A stretch of 64,000 bases of DNA, from assembly GCF_002210165.1 (NCBI RefSeq), contig NZ_AQQP01000001.1, positions 62,001-126,000 on the forward strand. The letters run 5' to 3'. The notes below the pieces were generated by a model. That model had not been told where the DNA came from and did no database searches. It worked only from the letters and a program-made list of their open reading frames with translations. How positions within the stretch are numbered: position 1 is the stretch's first letter; every line of letters starts with the position of its first letter. Of the stretch, positions 8,502 to 17,824 are shown in pieces. Both the position numbers and the translations under genes were made by a program. Source of the stretch: Phaeobacter sp. 22II1-1F12B (GTDB lineage Bacteria > Pseudomonadota > Alphaproteobacteria > Rhodobacterales > Rhodobacteraceae).

Positions 8502-9334
8502 CACGCGGCCTGCATGGACTCGGCGCTGGCATAGACACGGCGGCGCTTTTCCCGGATCAGATCCGATATCCGCGAAATCGCAATGCCACGCATGACCATG
8601 CTGGCGGGCAGAAACGCCCATGCGCTCAGACACCAGATCACCGTCAACGGGCTGTCGAGCGAAATCGGATCGACGATTTCCGACGCGATCTTGATGAGAG
8701 CGGGAAAAATGAAGGGCAGCAGAAAGCCCACGATGATATTGATACGCCCGTCCCGCTGCAGGCGATGCACGACATCGCCGCCGGTTGTCGGGTCGAAAAG
8801 CGGCAGGTTCACCCAGACGTTAAAGGCGCCACTGCTGATCGGCCACCCCAGCACCCGAACGCTGAAAAAGAAGATAAGGACCGAGACAACCGCAGTTGTA
8901 TAGGTGACTCCGGCAGCGATACGAACAGAATTGATGGTCTGCTCCGCTGTTCCCTCGGGCAACAACAGCAGCACAAGACGCACCGGCGAGAACGGGAAAT
9001 CGGCGAAGCGCCCGATAAGACCGCCGACATGGTGCACCAGCCCGGTAATCGCCGTCGGCTCAAAGTGATGCTTGGCAGTCAGCGAAAGCGAGGCAAACAT
9101 CACGAACAGCGCGATAAACCTGATCCGGTTCACCGGCGGCGCGTCGCGGAATTCGATGAAGCTTGGGAAATCGGTGTTGTACTCAGCGAAGGTAAGCACG
9201 CCCGCGAGGATTGCGATCAGCACGACCATCTCGCTGGTATCCGACAAGTAGCCAGCCAGCAGCAGCGACGGCATCGCCACGACCAAAGCCACTAATGTCC
9301 CGCGTGTTACTGCGCCCGCTATGCGTGCAATCAC
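8501..9334 (-). CDS. Multi-span inner-membrane protein of unknown function
   Basis: 277 residues with about six hydrophobic segments (for example TLVALVVAMPSLLLAGYL, EMVVLIAILAGVLTF and AVVSVLIFFFSVRVLGW) and a basic cytoplasmic tail (REKRRRVYASAESMQAA). No family motif is recognised. It is translationally coupled, by a 1-base ATGA overlap, to a secreted EEP-fold protein, suggesting joint action at the envelope; that is inference. A 500-base gap upstream holds its promoter. Confidence 0.78.
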   Translation of the reverse strand: MIARIAGAVTRGTLVALVVAMPSLLLAGYLSDTSEMVVLIAILAGVLTFAEYNTDFPSFIEFRDAPPVNRIRFIALFVMFASLSLTAKHHFEPTAITGLVHHVGGLIGRFADFPFSPVRLVLLLLPEGTAEQTINSVRIAAGVTYTTAVVSVLIFFFSVRVLGWPISSGAFNVWVNLPLFDPTTGGDVVHRLQRDGRINIIVGFLLPFIFPALIKIASEIVDPISLDSPLTVIWCLSAWAFLPASMVMRGIAISRISDLIREKRRRVYASAESMQAA

Positions 9335-9782
9335 TATCCGATCCTTTCAACTTGGACAGGTTCGGTGGATTGCCGCCGATTGCCCAACTTGAGTCCACCC
9401 GATCCGAGTGGCGCGCCCCATTTTTGCCATATTCGTGCCGCAATTCATCATGCCGCTCAAGCCGTGCAAGCACGAGAGCGAAGATTTGCGGCAAAATGAT
9501 GAAGAAACTGGTGCGACTTTGCATCAAATCTGTTGCCCACAGGGCAACAGTCGACGCGTCACACAAGATCTAGCGGCGTTACAAATACGCGGCCGAACCG
9601 TGGCTTCCTCGTTACGAATAGGCGGTTAAAGTTAGTTAAACGTCCCTAAAATACAAATCCATGTATGGCTTAATTGTCACGTCAACACAAACAATAATGC
9701 ACTCTGGGGCTGAAAATAATTCATTTGCTAAACTTCCAGTTGGCTACCCTTCCCCAAGGTCAACTTGCCTATTCTTGCAACG
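9335..9782. other. Long intergenic region before the membrane-protein gene
   Basis: About 450 bases with no credible gene. The part from about 9600 to 9770 is clearly A+T-richer than its surroundings and probably holds the promoter for the minus-strand membrane gene. TTAA-N6-TTAA at 9626-9639 resembles a CtrA site but has the wrong spacing. No RNA structure was recognised. Confidence 0.5.
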
Positions 9783-9812
9783 AAAAAGGGGCCGGAAATG
9801 GCCGACCCCTTT
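9783..9812 (-). terminator. Rho-independent terminator after leuD
   Basis: On the minus strand AAAGGGG pairs with CCCCTTT, extended by CGG/CCG, and runs into TTTTTC. It lies 28 bases beyond the leuD stop. Confidence 0.8.
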
Positions 9813-9840
9813 CAAAAATCTGGATTTTTTAAGGCAGGGA

Positions 9841-10446
9841 TCAGACCCAGGGACGCGCCTGAGCGGCTTTTGCCTCGAAGGCGTCAATCGATGCTTCTTT
9901 AGCCATCGTGAGCCCGATATCGTCCAATCCTTCCATCAGGCAGTGCTTTTTGAACGAATCAACTTCGAAGGAAAAACTTTCGCCGTCCGATGTCGTGACG
10001 GTCTGAGCCTCGAGATCCACGATCATCCGAGCGTTCGCGCCCTTTTCAGCGTCCTTCATCAGCACATCAACCTGCTCCTGCGGCAGAGCGATCGGCAGGA
10101 TGCCGTTCTTGAAGCAGTTGTTGTAGAAGATGTCGGCAAAGCTCGGCGCGATGACACAGCGAATGCCAAAGTCTTTGATCGCCCAAGGCGCGTGCTCGCG
10201 CGAGGAGCCGCAGCCAAAGTTGTCACCGGCCACAAGGATCTCAGCCTCGCGATAAGCGGGCTTGTTCAGGACAAAATCTTCAACCTCGTTGCCCTCACGG
10301 TCATAGCGCATCTCGTCGAACAGGTTCACACCCAGCCCGGAACGCTTGATCGTTTTGAGGAACTGTTTCGGAATGATCATGTCCGTGTCGATGTTGACCA
10401 TCGGCATGGGCGCGGCAATTCCCGTGAGTTTTTCGAATTTATCCAT
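9841..10446 (-). CDS. leuD: 3-isopropylmalate dehydratase small subunit
   Basis: 201 residues, normal for LeuD. It starts [20 protein letters not shown] and contains [12 protein letters not shown], the family-specific [18 protein letters not shown] and the [18 protein letters not shown] swivel-domain motif. With LeuC it forms the isopropylmalate isomerase that converts 2- to 3-isopropylmalate in leucine synthesis. It lies 1.9 kb from leuC with a vWA protein and an HdeD-like gene between, and has its own terminator, so it is probably transcribed independently. Confidence 0.97.
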   Translation of the reverse strand: MDKFEKLTGIAAPMPMVNIDTDMIIPKQFLKTIKRSGLGVNLFDEMRYDREGNEVEDFVLNKPAYREAEILVAGDNFGCGSSREHAPWAIKDFGIRCVIAPSFADIFYNNCFKNGILPIALPQEQVDVLMKDAEKGANARMIVDLEAQTVTTSDGESFSFEVDSFKKHCLMEGLDDIGLTMAKEASIDAFEAKAAQARPWV

Positions 10447-10580
10447 CGTCGGTTTCCTTGAACGGCGAGAGCCCTGGGGGCGACCTTGGCAACGCCCTGG
10501 GGCGCGGCCTTAAATACAAGGGCGTGATGCCCTATTTTCCCGCCGGTTGCAATCTATGGCGGGCACCCGGAGCACATAGA

Positions 10581-10609
10581 AAAAGGCGGCCCCGCATAGG
10601 GACCGCCCC
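10581..10609 (-). terminator. Rho-independent terminator after the vWA gene
   Basis: On the minus strand GGGGCGGTCCC and GGGGCCGCC form a strong stem with a 5-base loop region, followed by TTTTTC, 23 bases after the stop codon. Confidence 0.8.
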
Positions 10610-10631
10610 GGTTGTCGATAGGCAGGATCGC

Positions 10632-11468
10632 TCAGGCGGCGCTTTTGCGACGACGCGCTGCAAACAGGGCGCCAAGACCCGCCATGACCAGCCAGCCCGA
10701 AGCAGGCAGCGGGACCACGTTGGTCGACCCACCGGTCGGAACGCCACCGGTCGTAATCTCCTGGAGCTTGGCAGCAGCGAACTGCGCAAGGAAGGCCGCA
10801 GGGTCAGCACCGGCGCCGGTAAAGCTGTTCAGATCGAACAGGGCCTGATTAAGCGAGTCATTCGGACGCGACGCAGGTTCATACTCTGAAAACAGGCTTG
10901 TTATCGTGATGATGTTGTTCAGATAATTCACGCTATCCAGCTTTTGCCCAAGTGCCGCATAGCCGGTACCGAAGCTATTGGTATAGGAACTTTCATCATC
11001 CGCGTCCTCATCGGTGATCAGGACAATCGATTTGACGGTGTTGGCGCGCCACCCAACGGTCGTGAACAAGGAACCGCCCGGCAGAACCGAGTCAACGGCG
11101 GCAAGCGCGTCTTCAGTGCCACCGAAAGTTTGCGACGCTTCAGCTGCCAATGCATTGCCAAGAGTCGTAACGTCCGAGGTCAGCGCCTGGCTGACTTGAA
11201 GACACGAGTTGCCAAAGCCGCAGTTGCCTGTGGGCCCAAGGCGCGCCTCTTCATAGGTCACGAGCCCCGCATTGACGGAAGACACATTCGCATCGCCAGC
11301 CAGACCGCTCACGAAAGTCGAGATGTTGGAACCCAAAGTCGAGAATTCGTTGCTCATCGAGCCGGACTGGTCGATGACGAAAACGATATCGACGTCAACA
11401 GGTGCAGCTTCAACCGCTGCAGTCGATGCCAATGCCACGGCCGAAGCCAGAATAAGGTTTTTTAACAT
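10632..11468 (-). CDS. Secreted vWA-domain protein with VPLPA-CTERM sorting tail
   Basis: 278 residues: a signal peptide (about 1-22), then a von Willebrand A domain with the metal-binding DxSxS site in VDIVFVIDQSGSMSNEF near residue 32. The C-terminus has VPLPASGWLVMAGLGALFAA followed by RRRKS, which is the VPLPA-CTERM signal: motif, one transmembrane helix, basic tail. Such tails are known to be processed by exosortase-type enzymes and anchor or export extracellular proteins. No exosortase gene is in this window. The gene has its own terminator and an A+T-rich 5' region with an AGAGG ribosome site. Likely a surface adhesion or matrix protein (inference). Confidence 0.88.
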   Translation of the reverse strand: MLKNLILASAVALASTAAVEAAPVDVDIVFVIDQSGSMSNEFSTLGSNISTFVSGLAGDANVSSVNAGLVTYEEARLGPTGNCGFGNSCLQVSQALTSDVTTLGNALAAEASQTFGGTEDALAAVDSVLPGGSLFTTVGWRANTVKSIVLITDEDADDESSYTNSFGTGYAALGQKLDSVNYLNNIITITSLFSEYEPASRPNDSLNQALFDLNSFTGAGADPAAFLAQFAAAKLQEITTGGVPTGGSTNVVPLPASGWLVMAGLGALFAARRRKSAA

Positions 11469-11782
11469 AATAGACCTCTAAATTTTAAAATATAATTATC
11501 ATCCCCTCCCAGTGTTTCGAAATCAAGGAAAAGGTTAACGACGGGTGGAAATCGCCATTTCAGCGCCGAGGGTCTGAAAATGTGCGCGATAACATGCGCT
11601 GCGTTAGCCCAAAACCGCTTACATTTTGGGCATCACGGCTAGACGCGCGACGGGAATCTCGCGGTATTCGGCGCCCCTCGTCCCTCAGTGCAAGGCAGAA
11701 TCAGACAACAATTTGCACCGGGATTCGTTTGCACGACGGACACGAAAGATGGCCCGGCGGAAAGGCCAGGCCAGCCGTGTTG
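11469..11782. other. Intergenic region upstream of the vWA gene
   Basis: 314 bases between the HdeD-like gene end and the vWA gene start. The 60 bases nearest the vWA gene are A+T-rich and should hold its promoter; AGAGG precedes the start codon by 7 bases. The remainder shows no ORF or repeat that I can support. Confidence 0.5.
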
Positions 11783-12313
11783 TCACTTGGTGATCTTATT
11801 GCGGACCGTCTTGAGGAAGAAGGCAAGAACGATCAGTCCCGCGCCGTTAAACAGCAGTTCGATCCCAAGCAGAATGCCAAGCAGGCTTGGCGCTACCTCG
11901 GCGAAATTGGCAAAAACGTAGCCGGCCAACAGCACGGAAAGCGCACCGGAGATGAGCATCGGCCAAAAGAACGGCGTCTGCTTCATCTGGTAGGCCGCGA
12001 TCAGGCGCATCACGCCGTTCGCGGCAAAGAGGATCAGCACCATCAGGGTGAGAGAGATGACGCCCTCGAACGGATTGAACAAAAGCGACAACCCGAGAAG
12101 TACGAGAAGAACGCCCAGCGCGATCCCCGCGAACTTGCCGAAACCGCCGGGTTCACTGAACCCGGCGATAACCTGAAATACGCCCGTTACGGCAAAGAGG
12201 ATACCCGCGAGGGTTGTGACAGCGAGCGATGCCGCGACCGGATTGGCCAGAACAAAAAGGCCAAAAACAATCGACAAGATCCCTACGATCAACCATTTGG
12301 TCCACGTCTTCAT
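11783..12313 (-). CDS. HdeD-family (DUF308) membrane protein
   Basis: 176 residues forming six short hydrophobic helices in the DUF308 pattern, with repeats such as GILSIVFGLFVLANPVAA, LLVLLGLSLLFNPFEGVISL and LLGILLGIELLFNGAGLI. E. coli HdeD of this family contributes to acid resistance at high cell density; the role here is not shown. It lies 37 bases downstream of leuC on the same strand, so it may be co-transcribed with it even though it has no leucine role. Confidence 0.86.
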   Translation of the reverse strand: MKTWTKWLIVGILSIVFGLFVLANPVAASLAVTTLAGILFAVTGVFQVIAGFSEPGGFGKFAGIALGVLLVLLGLSLLFNPFEGVISLTLMVLILFAANGVMRLIAAYQMKQTPFFWPMLISGALSVLLAGYVFANFAEVAPSLLGILLGIELLFNGAGLIVLAFFLKTVRNKITK

Positions 12314-12350
12314 CAGGCTTCCCCCTCAATCTAAACGATTCTTTGGGAGC

Positions 12351-13757
12351 CTACATCATCTCCCGCACGTCTGTCAGCTTTCCCGTGATCGCAGCCGCAG
12401 CCGCCATTGCGGGCGACATCAGGTGCGTCCGGCCCTTGTAGCCCTGACGCCCCTCAAAGTTGCGGTTCGAGGTCGCGGCGCAGCGTTCACCGGGGCTCAG
12501 CTGGTCGGGGTTCATCGCAAGACACATGGAACAACCCGCCATGCGCCATTCGAACCCGGCATCCTTGAAGATATCCGCAAGCCCTTCTTCCTCGGCCTGC
12601 GCACGAACAAGACCTGAACCCGGCACGATCATCGCGCGAAGCCCGTCCTTGATCTTCTTGCCCTTCAGGATCGCAGCCGCAGCGCGGAGGTCCTCGATCC
12701 GGCCATTGGTGCAGGAACCGATAAAGACGGTGTCGATTTCAACGTCCGAAAGCGGCATGCCCGGCTTGAGCCCCATGTAATCGAGCGAACGCTCGACGGC
12801 ACCGACCTTACCGCCTTTGAAATCCGACGGGTTCGGAACATTGGCAGTGATCGGCAGCACATCTTCGGGCGATGTGCCCCAGGTCACGACAGGCGCGATA
12901 TCCTCAGCCTTGAGCGTGATGACCTTGTCCCAATGCGCGTCGTCATCGGAATAGAGCGTTTTCCACCAGTCCAGCGCGGCTTCCCATTGGGCACCCTTCG
13001 GCGCATGCGGACGGCCCTTGCAGTATTCAAAGGTCTTTTCGTCCGGCGCGATCAGGCCAGCGCGAGCGCCACCTTCGATCGCCATGTTGCAAACGGTCAT
13101 GCGGCCTTCCATCGAAAGCTCGCGGATCGCTTCGCCACAATATTCGATGACATAGCCGGTGCCGCCGGCGGTACCGGTCGCGCCGATCACCGACAGCGTA
13201 ATGTCCTTGGCAGTCACACCGGGGCGCAGCTTGCCGGTGATCTCGACCTTCATGTTCTTGGATTTCTTCTGGATCAGCGTTTGCGTAGCCAGAACATGCT
13301 CAACCTCGGAGGTGCCGATACCGTGGGCCAGCGCGCCAAAGGCACCGTGTGTCGCTGTATGGCTGTCGCCACAGACAACAGTCATGCCCGGCAGGGTCCA
13401 GCCCTGTTCCGGGCCGACGATGTGAACGATGCCCTGACGGACATCCGACACCGGATAATAGTTCAGACCGAATTGCTTGGCGTTGGTGTCCAGCGCCTCG
13501 ACCTGAATACGGCTGTCCTCGGTCATAGTCGCGGCATTGGCGCGATCCAGCGTGGTCGGCACGTTGTGGTCCGGCACGGCAATGGTTTTTTCCGGCGCAC
13601 GCACCTTGCGGCCCGTCATCCGCAGCCCTTCGAAAGCTTGCGGGCTTGTGACCTCGTGGACGAGGTGACGGTCGATATAAAGCAGGCATGTGCCGTCTTC
13701 GGCCTCATCGGCCACGTGGGCATCCCAGATCTTGTCGTAGAGTGTCTTGGGGGACAT
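12351..13757 (-). CDS. leuC: 3-isopropylmalate dehydratase large subunit
   Basis: 468 residues. The aconitase-family [4Fe-4S] ligands are visible as Cys in [12 protein letters not shown] and the paired Cys in [13 protein letters not shown]. Other family motifs are [20 protein letters not shown] and RNFEGRQG. With LeuD it isomerises isopropylmalate in leucine biosynthesis. Start ATG at 13757 is preceded by a GGGAGAGGAC ribosome site. No leader peptide or attenuator is visible in the short upstream region. Confidence 0.97.
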   Translation of the reverse strand: MSPKTLYDKIWDAHVADEAEDGTCLLYIDRHLVHEVTSPQAFEGLRMTGRKVRAPEKTIAVPDHNVPTTLDRANAATMTEDSRIQVEALDTNAKQFGLNYYPVSDVRQGIVHIVGPEQGWTLPGMTVVCGDSHTATHGAFGALAHGIGTSEVEHVLATQTLIQKKSKNMKVEITGKLRPGVTAKDITLSVIGATGTAGGTGYVIEYCGEAIRELSMEGRMTVCNMAIEGGARAGLIAPDEKTFEYCKGRPHAPKGAQWEAALDWWKTLYSDDDAHWDKVITLKAEDIAPVVTWGTSPEDVLPITANVPNPSDFKGGKVGAVERSLDYMGLKPGMPLSDVEIDTVFIGSCTNGRIEDLRAAAAILKGKKIKDGLRAMIVPGSGLVRAQAEEEGLADIFKDAGFEWRMAGCSMCLAMNPDQLSPGERCAATSNRNFEGRQGYKGRTHLMSPAMAAAAAITGKLTDVREMM

Positions 13758-13962
13758 CGGTCCTCTCCCGTATTTAAGTAGCTGTCAGCGAATGGAATTC
13801 GGGCGCGGATGGCTTATAGGCGCGCGAGAATGGTGCGGGTTGCCCCGAAAAAGCGCCACGGCAGGCGGGCGCGGTCATCCATGTCGAATACGCGTGTCAT
13901 CCTGGGCAGATACTACTTAGCCCCGAGTCCCGCAAGAGGCAGCATAACGGCGATGCCTCACG

Positions 13963-13990
13963 AAAAAGGGCGCCCGATCAGGCGCCCTCA
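13963..13990 (-). terminator. Rho-independent terminator after the VPLPA-CTERM gene
   Basis: On the minus strand GAGGGCGCC TGATC GGGCGCCC is followed by TTTTTCG, 27 bases beyond the stop codon at 14017. The stem is GGGCGCC/GGCGCCC. Confidence 0.8.
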
Positions 13991-14016
13991 TCAAAGTCGA
14001 TCCAAGCTGGACCGTA

Positions 14017-14622
14017 TCAGCCGCGACGACGACGCAGCGCCATGGCGCCAAGGCCCGACAGCAGCAGAAGTCCGCCCGCCGGAAGCGGCACGGGTGCGAC
14101 TTCCGAATAAGAAAAGGTCGCCTGAGCGCTTTCCGGTGTCGCGCTGTCATAAAGACCCAGACGGTATGTGCCTGCGGCCATGTTGGCAAAGAGCACGTCA
14201 CCCGGCTTTGATGCGAGATTGGTGGAACCGCCCGACGCGCCGGTTTTCGAGATCAGGTTGCAATCACCCGCGATCTCGGCATTTGCGCCGCCACAAAAGT
14301 CGACGTCCAGCGAAAACCGCTGAAGCGCGGCACCGCCCATCCCGTCGATCAGGTCGAGCGTGATGCCAGTTACGTCATTATTCCGGATGGTGCCCACAAG
14401 ATCCACGAAGGAGATCGAAAAAGCGGTGTCACTCTCGAAATCCGTGCTCAGCGAAACCGGCGTTCCTTCCCAGGAATAGGTTGCCGTGGTGCTGTTAACA
14501 AAGCTAATGCCAGCGTTTGTCGCGCCATAGTTTTCAGTCGTGGCGGACACGATGGACGCACTGGATTGAGTTGCCATACCGCCGATCAATGCAACCGCGC
14601 CTAAAATCGTCTTGATGTTCAT
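14017..14622 (-). CDS. Secreted VPLPA-CTERM protein of unknown function
   Basis: 201 residues. Start at 14622 is supported by GGGGTAAC just upstream and by the signal peptide it creates (MNIKTILGAVALIGGMATQS); the longer frame adds 89 unrelated residues. The body resembles a beta-rich pre-peptidase-like or C-terminal-type domain, with two cysteines (DFCGG and GDCNL) that may form a disulfide. It ends with VPLPAGGLLLLSGLGAMALR then RRRG, the VPLPA-CTERM anchor. This is the second such protein within 3 kb (the other is the vWA protein at 10632-11468). Surface or exopolysaccharide-associated role inferred. Confidence 0.85.
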   Translation of the reverse strand: MNIKTILGAVALIGGMATQSSASIVSATTENYGATNAGISFVNSTTATYSWEGTPVSLSTDFESDTAFSISFVDLVGTIRNNDVTGITLDLIDGMGGAALQRFSLDVDFCGGANAEIAGDCNLISKTGASGGSTNLASKPGDVLFANMAAGTYRLGLYDSATPESAQATFSYSEVAPVPLPAGGLLLLSGLGAMALRRRRG

Positions 14623-14954
14623 AGTTACCCCTGTTGAGCGTTCCAATGTATCTCTGCCCCTACCTGCCACGCCAACGTGCATCAAACAAAAACCGTGGAT
14701 TTGCCCCAATATTGTCACTTTTTCAATTTTGAGTTGCGTGCAGAAACAATCATTGCGTGATTTCCAACACTTAGCAGGGGATCGACGGCCTGACTCATTC
14801 GGTCGCAAACCGGAATTCAGCACTTTGTTGGGCCTGTCGCTGTTCATAAAACGGTCGCGCTTAACTGCCATCTGAACAGCTGCGCTCATGGTCGATCTGC
14901 ATCTGTTGCCAGCCCCCCGAAATTTCGTGCATTCTTTCCAAAAGAAGGAACGAC
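14623..14954. other. Divergent promoter region
   Basis: 332 bases between the VPLPA-CTERM gene (minus) and the MscS-like gene (plus). The centre (about 14680-14780) is A+T-richer. The MscS start is preceded by AAGAAGGAAC. No ORF of note. Confidence 0.5.
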
Positions 14955-16328
14955 ATGGAAGAGTTCGAAACGCTGAACACGCTGGCGGAAACGGGTCAGT
15001 CGATCTGGGCAGATGCGCTGCGCTATCTTCAAATGGTCATAGAACCCGGCTGGCGGCAGAACCAGATTCTGATCGTTCTGGGCATGATCGTATTGGCCTA
15101 CGCCCTGCGAAAACTGTTCGAAGGTCCGCTCGACAACTGGTCACGCAACCGGACGGGCTGGGAAAAGTGGCAACTGCGCCAGCTTGTGCATGTACGCAAG
15201 AATCTTGGACTGATCTGTTACGCGGTGCTTGCATGGGTCGTATACGGGCTGATGCAGCAGCTGACATGGCCATCCCGCAGTTACCTGATCGGAGTCGTCG
15301 CCACGCTGGTCACGGTCTGGGTGGTCATCGGCTTTACAACGCGGTTGATCCGCAACCCTTCGCTGCGCCGGCTTGTCGCGTGGTTCCTCTGGATCTACGG
15401 CACGCTGCTAGCGCTTGGACTTGTAGACGAAACCGAGGAACTGCTGGACGAACTCGCCTTTAGTATTGGCAGCGTCCGTCTTTCCGTTCTGACGGTCATC
15501 AAGGCCGTCGTCATCATCACGCTCATGCTGACCGTGGCGCGGCTGGCAACGCAGCGGGCAGGCGCATCGCTGTCGCGTAACGAGAACATCTCGCCTTCGA
15601 TGCGGGTTCTTGGCACCAAGGCGGTGCAGTTGCTGGCCTATGGTATCGTTTTCCTGGTCGCCATCCGCTCACTCGGCTTCGATCTTACGGGACTTGCCGT
15701 CGTATCCGGGGCCATCGGTGTCGGCATCGGTTTCGGCCTTCAAAAGGTCGTATCCAACCTGATCTCCGGGCTCATCATTTTGCTCGACAAATCCATCAAG
15801 CCCGGCGACGTGATCTCGCTTGGCGATACCTTCGGCTGGATCGACAGTCTTGGCGCGCGCTATGTTTCGGTGGTGACGCGGGATGGCAAGGAATACCTCA
15901 TCCCCAACGAGGACCTGATCACCAGCCAGGTGGTCAACTGGTCCCATACCAACAAGTTCGTCCGGCTCGATATCTTCTTTGGGGTTTCCTACGGGGATGA
16001 TCCGCACAAGGTGCGCAAGGTGGCCGTCGAGGCCAGCGAAACCGTCGCGCGCGTGCTGACCCACCCCAACCGGCCCGTCTGTCACATGGTCGGGTTCGGC
16101 GACAGCAGCGTCGATTACATCCTGCGCTTCTGGATTACCGATCCCTCGGGCGGGCTGACCAACATCAAGGGTCAGGTTCTGCTGGCCCTTTGGGATGCCT
16201 TCAAGGAAAACGATATTTCCTTCCCGTTCCCGCAGCGCGAGGTACGCCTGCTCGACGGATCGACCGTGGAAATGAACGCCCGCACAGGCGCCATTCCGGA
16301 ACCCGACGAGCAAGAGAGAGGCAGTTGA
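14955..16328 (+). CDS. MscS-type mechanosensitive channel (extended N-terminus)
   Basis: 457 residues. An N-terminal half with about four to five membrane helices precedes the MscS core. The pore helix is visible as SGAIGVGIGFGLQKVVSNLI near residues 250-270, followed by LLDKSIKPGDVISLGDTFGW of the beta domain, where KPGD is diagnostic. MscS channels open on membrane tension to release solutes during hypo-osmotic shock. It is longer than E. coli MscS (286), similar to YbdG/YjeP-like intermediates. An AAGAAGGA ribosome site supports the ATG at 14955. A second, short MscS gene lies at 59131. Confidence 0.92.
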   Translation: MEEFETLNTLAETGQSIWADALRYLQMVIEPGWRQNQILIVLGMIVLAYALRKLFEGPLDNWSRNRTGWEKWQLRQLVHVRKNLGLICYAVLAWVVYGLMQQLTWPSRSYLIGVVATLVTVWVVIGFTTRLIRNPSLRRLVAWFLWIYGTLLALGLVDETEELLDELAFSIGSVRLSVLTVIKAVVIITLMLTVARLATQRAGASLSRNENISPSMRVLGTKAVQLLAYGIVFLVAIRSLGFDLTGLAVVSGAIGVGIGFGLQKVVSNLISGLIILLDKSIKPGDVISLGDTFGWIDSLGARYVSVVTRDGKEYLIPNEDLITSQVVNWSHTNKFVRLDIFFGVSYGDDPHKVRKVAVEASETVARVLTHPNRPVCHMVGFGDSSVDYILRFWITDPSGGLTNIKGQVLLALWDAFKENDISFPFPQREVRLLDGSTVEMNARTGAIPEPDEQERGS

Positions 16329-16422
16329 GCCATTGCAAGTGGGCGTGGTTTCGGCCATCAGCCGCCGAATGCGCCGCTTTCATTGAAAAGTCATCTGCGC
16401 ATTGTTAAATTAGAGTTACCCC

Positions 16423-16869
16423 ATGCGCCGGGGGATGTCGGCGCGCAAAACGGAGGACAACGTCCTGACAACCTTTGCAGAAGCGGAAACTTCCGCTGAT
16501 GACCGGGCCAGCATGATGATGGCCCAACCCCAGCCGGACAGCGAAGAGCTGCTGGCGCGTATCCTGACTTCGCTCGAAGACGACAAGGCCGAGGATGTCG
16601 TGCAGATCGATCTGCGCGGCAAGACAGCCATGGGCGATTACATGGTCATTGCCAGCGGTCGGTCGACCCGGCAGGTTTCCGCGATGGCCGAAAAGCTCAT
16701 CGACCGTCTCAAGCATGATTTCGGACGGCTTGCCCGGATCGAAGGCAAGGACACGGGCGACTGGGTGCTGATCGATACGGGCGACGTGATCGTCCATATC
16801 TTCCGCCCCGAAGTCCGCGAGTTCTATCAGCTCGAGAAGATGTGGATGCCGAGCGGCGCCGCCAACTGA
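16423..16869 (+). CDS. rsfS: Ribosomal silencing factor RsfS
   Basis: 148 residues from the first ATG. The conserved domain covers about residues 40-140: ILTSLEDDKAEDVVQIDLRG, YMVIASGRSTRQVSAMAEKL, then GDWVLIDTGDVIVHIF and FYQLEKMW. RsfS binds L14 on the large ribosomal subunit and blocks subunit joining in starvation. The exact start is uncertain: in-frame ATGs at 16435 and around 16513 are alternatives, because the first 30 residues are not conserved-looking. It is followed 33 bases later by rlmH, the standard rsfS-rlmH order. Confidence 0.93.
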   Translation: MRRGMSARKTEDNVLTTFAEAETSADDRASMMMAQPQPDSEELLARILTSLEDDKAEDVVQIDLRGKTAMGDYMVIASGRSTRQVSAMAEKLIDRLKHDFGRLARIEGKDTGDWVLIDTGDVIVHIFRPEVREFYQLEKMWMPSGAAN

Positions 16870-16902
16870 TCGCCCACCGGGCGCGGCAGGAACGGAACGA
16901 AT

Positions 16903-17373
16903 ATGCGCGTGCATATCTGCGCGGTCGGTCGGTTACGGTCCGGGCCCGAGAAGACACTGATTGACGATTACCTCACCCGGTTCGACCGGACCGGGCGTGC
17001 GCTTGGGCTTGGCCCGGCGCAGGTGATCGAGGTCGAAGACCGCAAGGGCGGCGGCATGGCAGCCGAGGCAGATTTGCTGCGGCGGGCAATTCCCAAGGGC
17101 GCGGTCCTGTGCTGCATGGACGAGCGCGGCAAGACGCTTTCCTCCCCTGCCTTCTCCGAACGGCTCGCCGGATGGCGTGACAATGGCCGCTCTGACCTTG
17201 CGCTGGTCATCGGAGGCGCAGACGGAATCGATCCGACCCTGCGTAGCGAGGCGAATATGTTGCTCTCGCTGGGTGCGATGGTCTGGCCACACATGCTGGC
17301 GCGGGTCATGCTTAGCGAACAGCTTTACCGCGCGGCGACGATCCTCGCCGGAAGCCCTTATCACCGGGTTTGA
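16903..17373 (+). CDS. rlmH: 23S rRNA (pseudouridine1915-N3)-methyltransferase
   Basis: 156 residues of the SPOUT family. Motifs are GRLRSGPEKTLIDDYLTRF at the N-terminus, LCCMDERGKTLSSPAFSERL, the SAM-binding knot loop LVIGGADGIDP, and the C-terminal LSLGAMVWPHMLARVMLSEQ ending in GSPYHRV. RlmH methylates pseudouridine 1915 in helix 69 of 23S rRNA on assembled ribosomes. It is co-directional with and close to rsfS. Confidence 0.97.
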   Translation: MRVHICAVGRLRSGPEKTLIDDYLTRFDRTGRALGLGPAQVIEVEDRKGGGMAAEADLLRRAIPKGAVLCCMDERGKTLSSPAFSERLAGWRDNGRSDLALVIGGADGIDPTLRSEANMLLSLGAMVWPHMLARVMLSEQLYRAATILAGSPYHRV

Positions 17374-17408
17374 ATGGCGATAGCGCCGGATTGGGACGCT
17401 GCCCTAAA

Positions 17409-17437
17409 CCCCGGGATATTTTATGACCCAAAGAAGG
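17409..17437 (+). repeat. Dispersed intergenic repeat, type 1, copy A
   Basis: CCCCGGGATATTTTATGACC followed by CAAAGAAGG. It matches other copies at 20089, 43871 and (minus strand) 47214. This one lacks the preceding hairpin and lies between convergent rlmH and a small secreted-protein gene. Confidence 0.7.
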
Positions 17438-17439
17438 TA

Positions 17440-17796
17440 TCAGGGCAGGCTGTGGTGCCCTGTCGTTTCAGACCAGCCGTCGACGAGGCACCTTGACTGG
17501 ACATGGATCGTATCGAGGCCGTCGGGTATTTTGGCTCCGGACAGGCTGCGGGTGAATGGTTGCTCGTTCACATGCGGATGAAGGAGATCGCGACGACCGA
17601 GTTCTTTCCCGTTTTCGTCCAGAACGCGCCAGCCATCGGCATAGTGCTCCCAGCCGGTATCGGGATGCGAGAGCGTCACCGATATCTGCCAGCCGGATGC
17701 CTGTTTTGTAGCAGTGATGTTTTCGATAACGGGTGCCTCGGCCAGTAGCGGCGCTGCCGCGAGACAGAGTACCGGCAGCAGGTATTTGAAGGTCAT
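17440..17796 (-). CDS. Small secreted protein of unknown function
   Basis: 118 residues with a clear signal peptide (MTFKYLLPVLCLAAAPLLAE). The mature part has DTGWEHYADGWRVLDENGKE and LLHPHVNEQPFTRSLSGAKI, a pattern that looks like a small immunoglobulin-like or transthyretin-like beta domain, though I cannot name the family. A single cysteine lies near the end. It is 28 bases downstream of the DUF599 gene on the same strand and likely co-transcribed. Periplasmic location inferred. Confidence 0.75.
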   Translation of the reverse strand: MTFKYLLPVLCLAAAPLLAEAPVIENITATKQASGWQISVTLSHPDTGWEHYADGWRVLDENGKELGRRDLLHPHVNEQPFTRSLSGAKIPDGLDTIHVQSRCLVDGWSETTGHHSLP

Positions 17797-17824
17797 TGGC
17801 AGTCTCCCGGGTTAGAGGTTCGGG

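Noticed and set aside
9626-9639. TTAA-N6-TTAA resembling a CtrA box
   Set aside because: Spacing is six, not seven, bases and it is not at a promoter that I can define.
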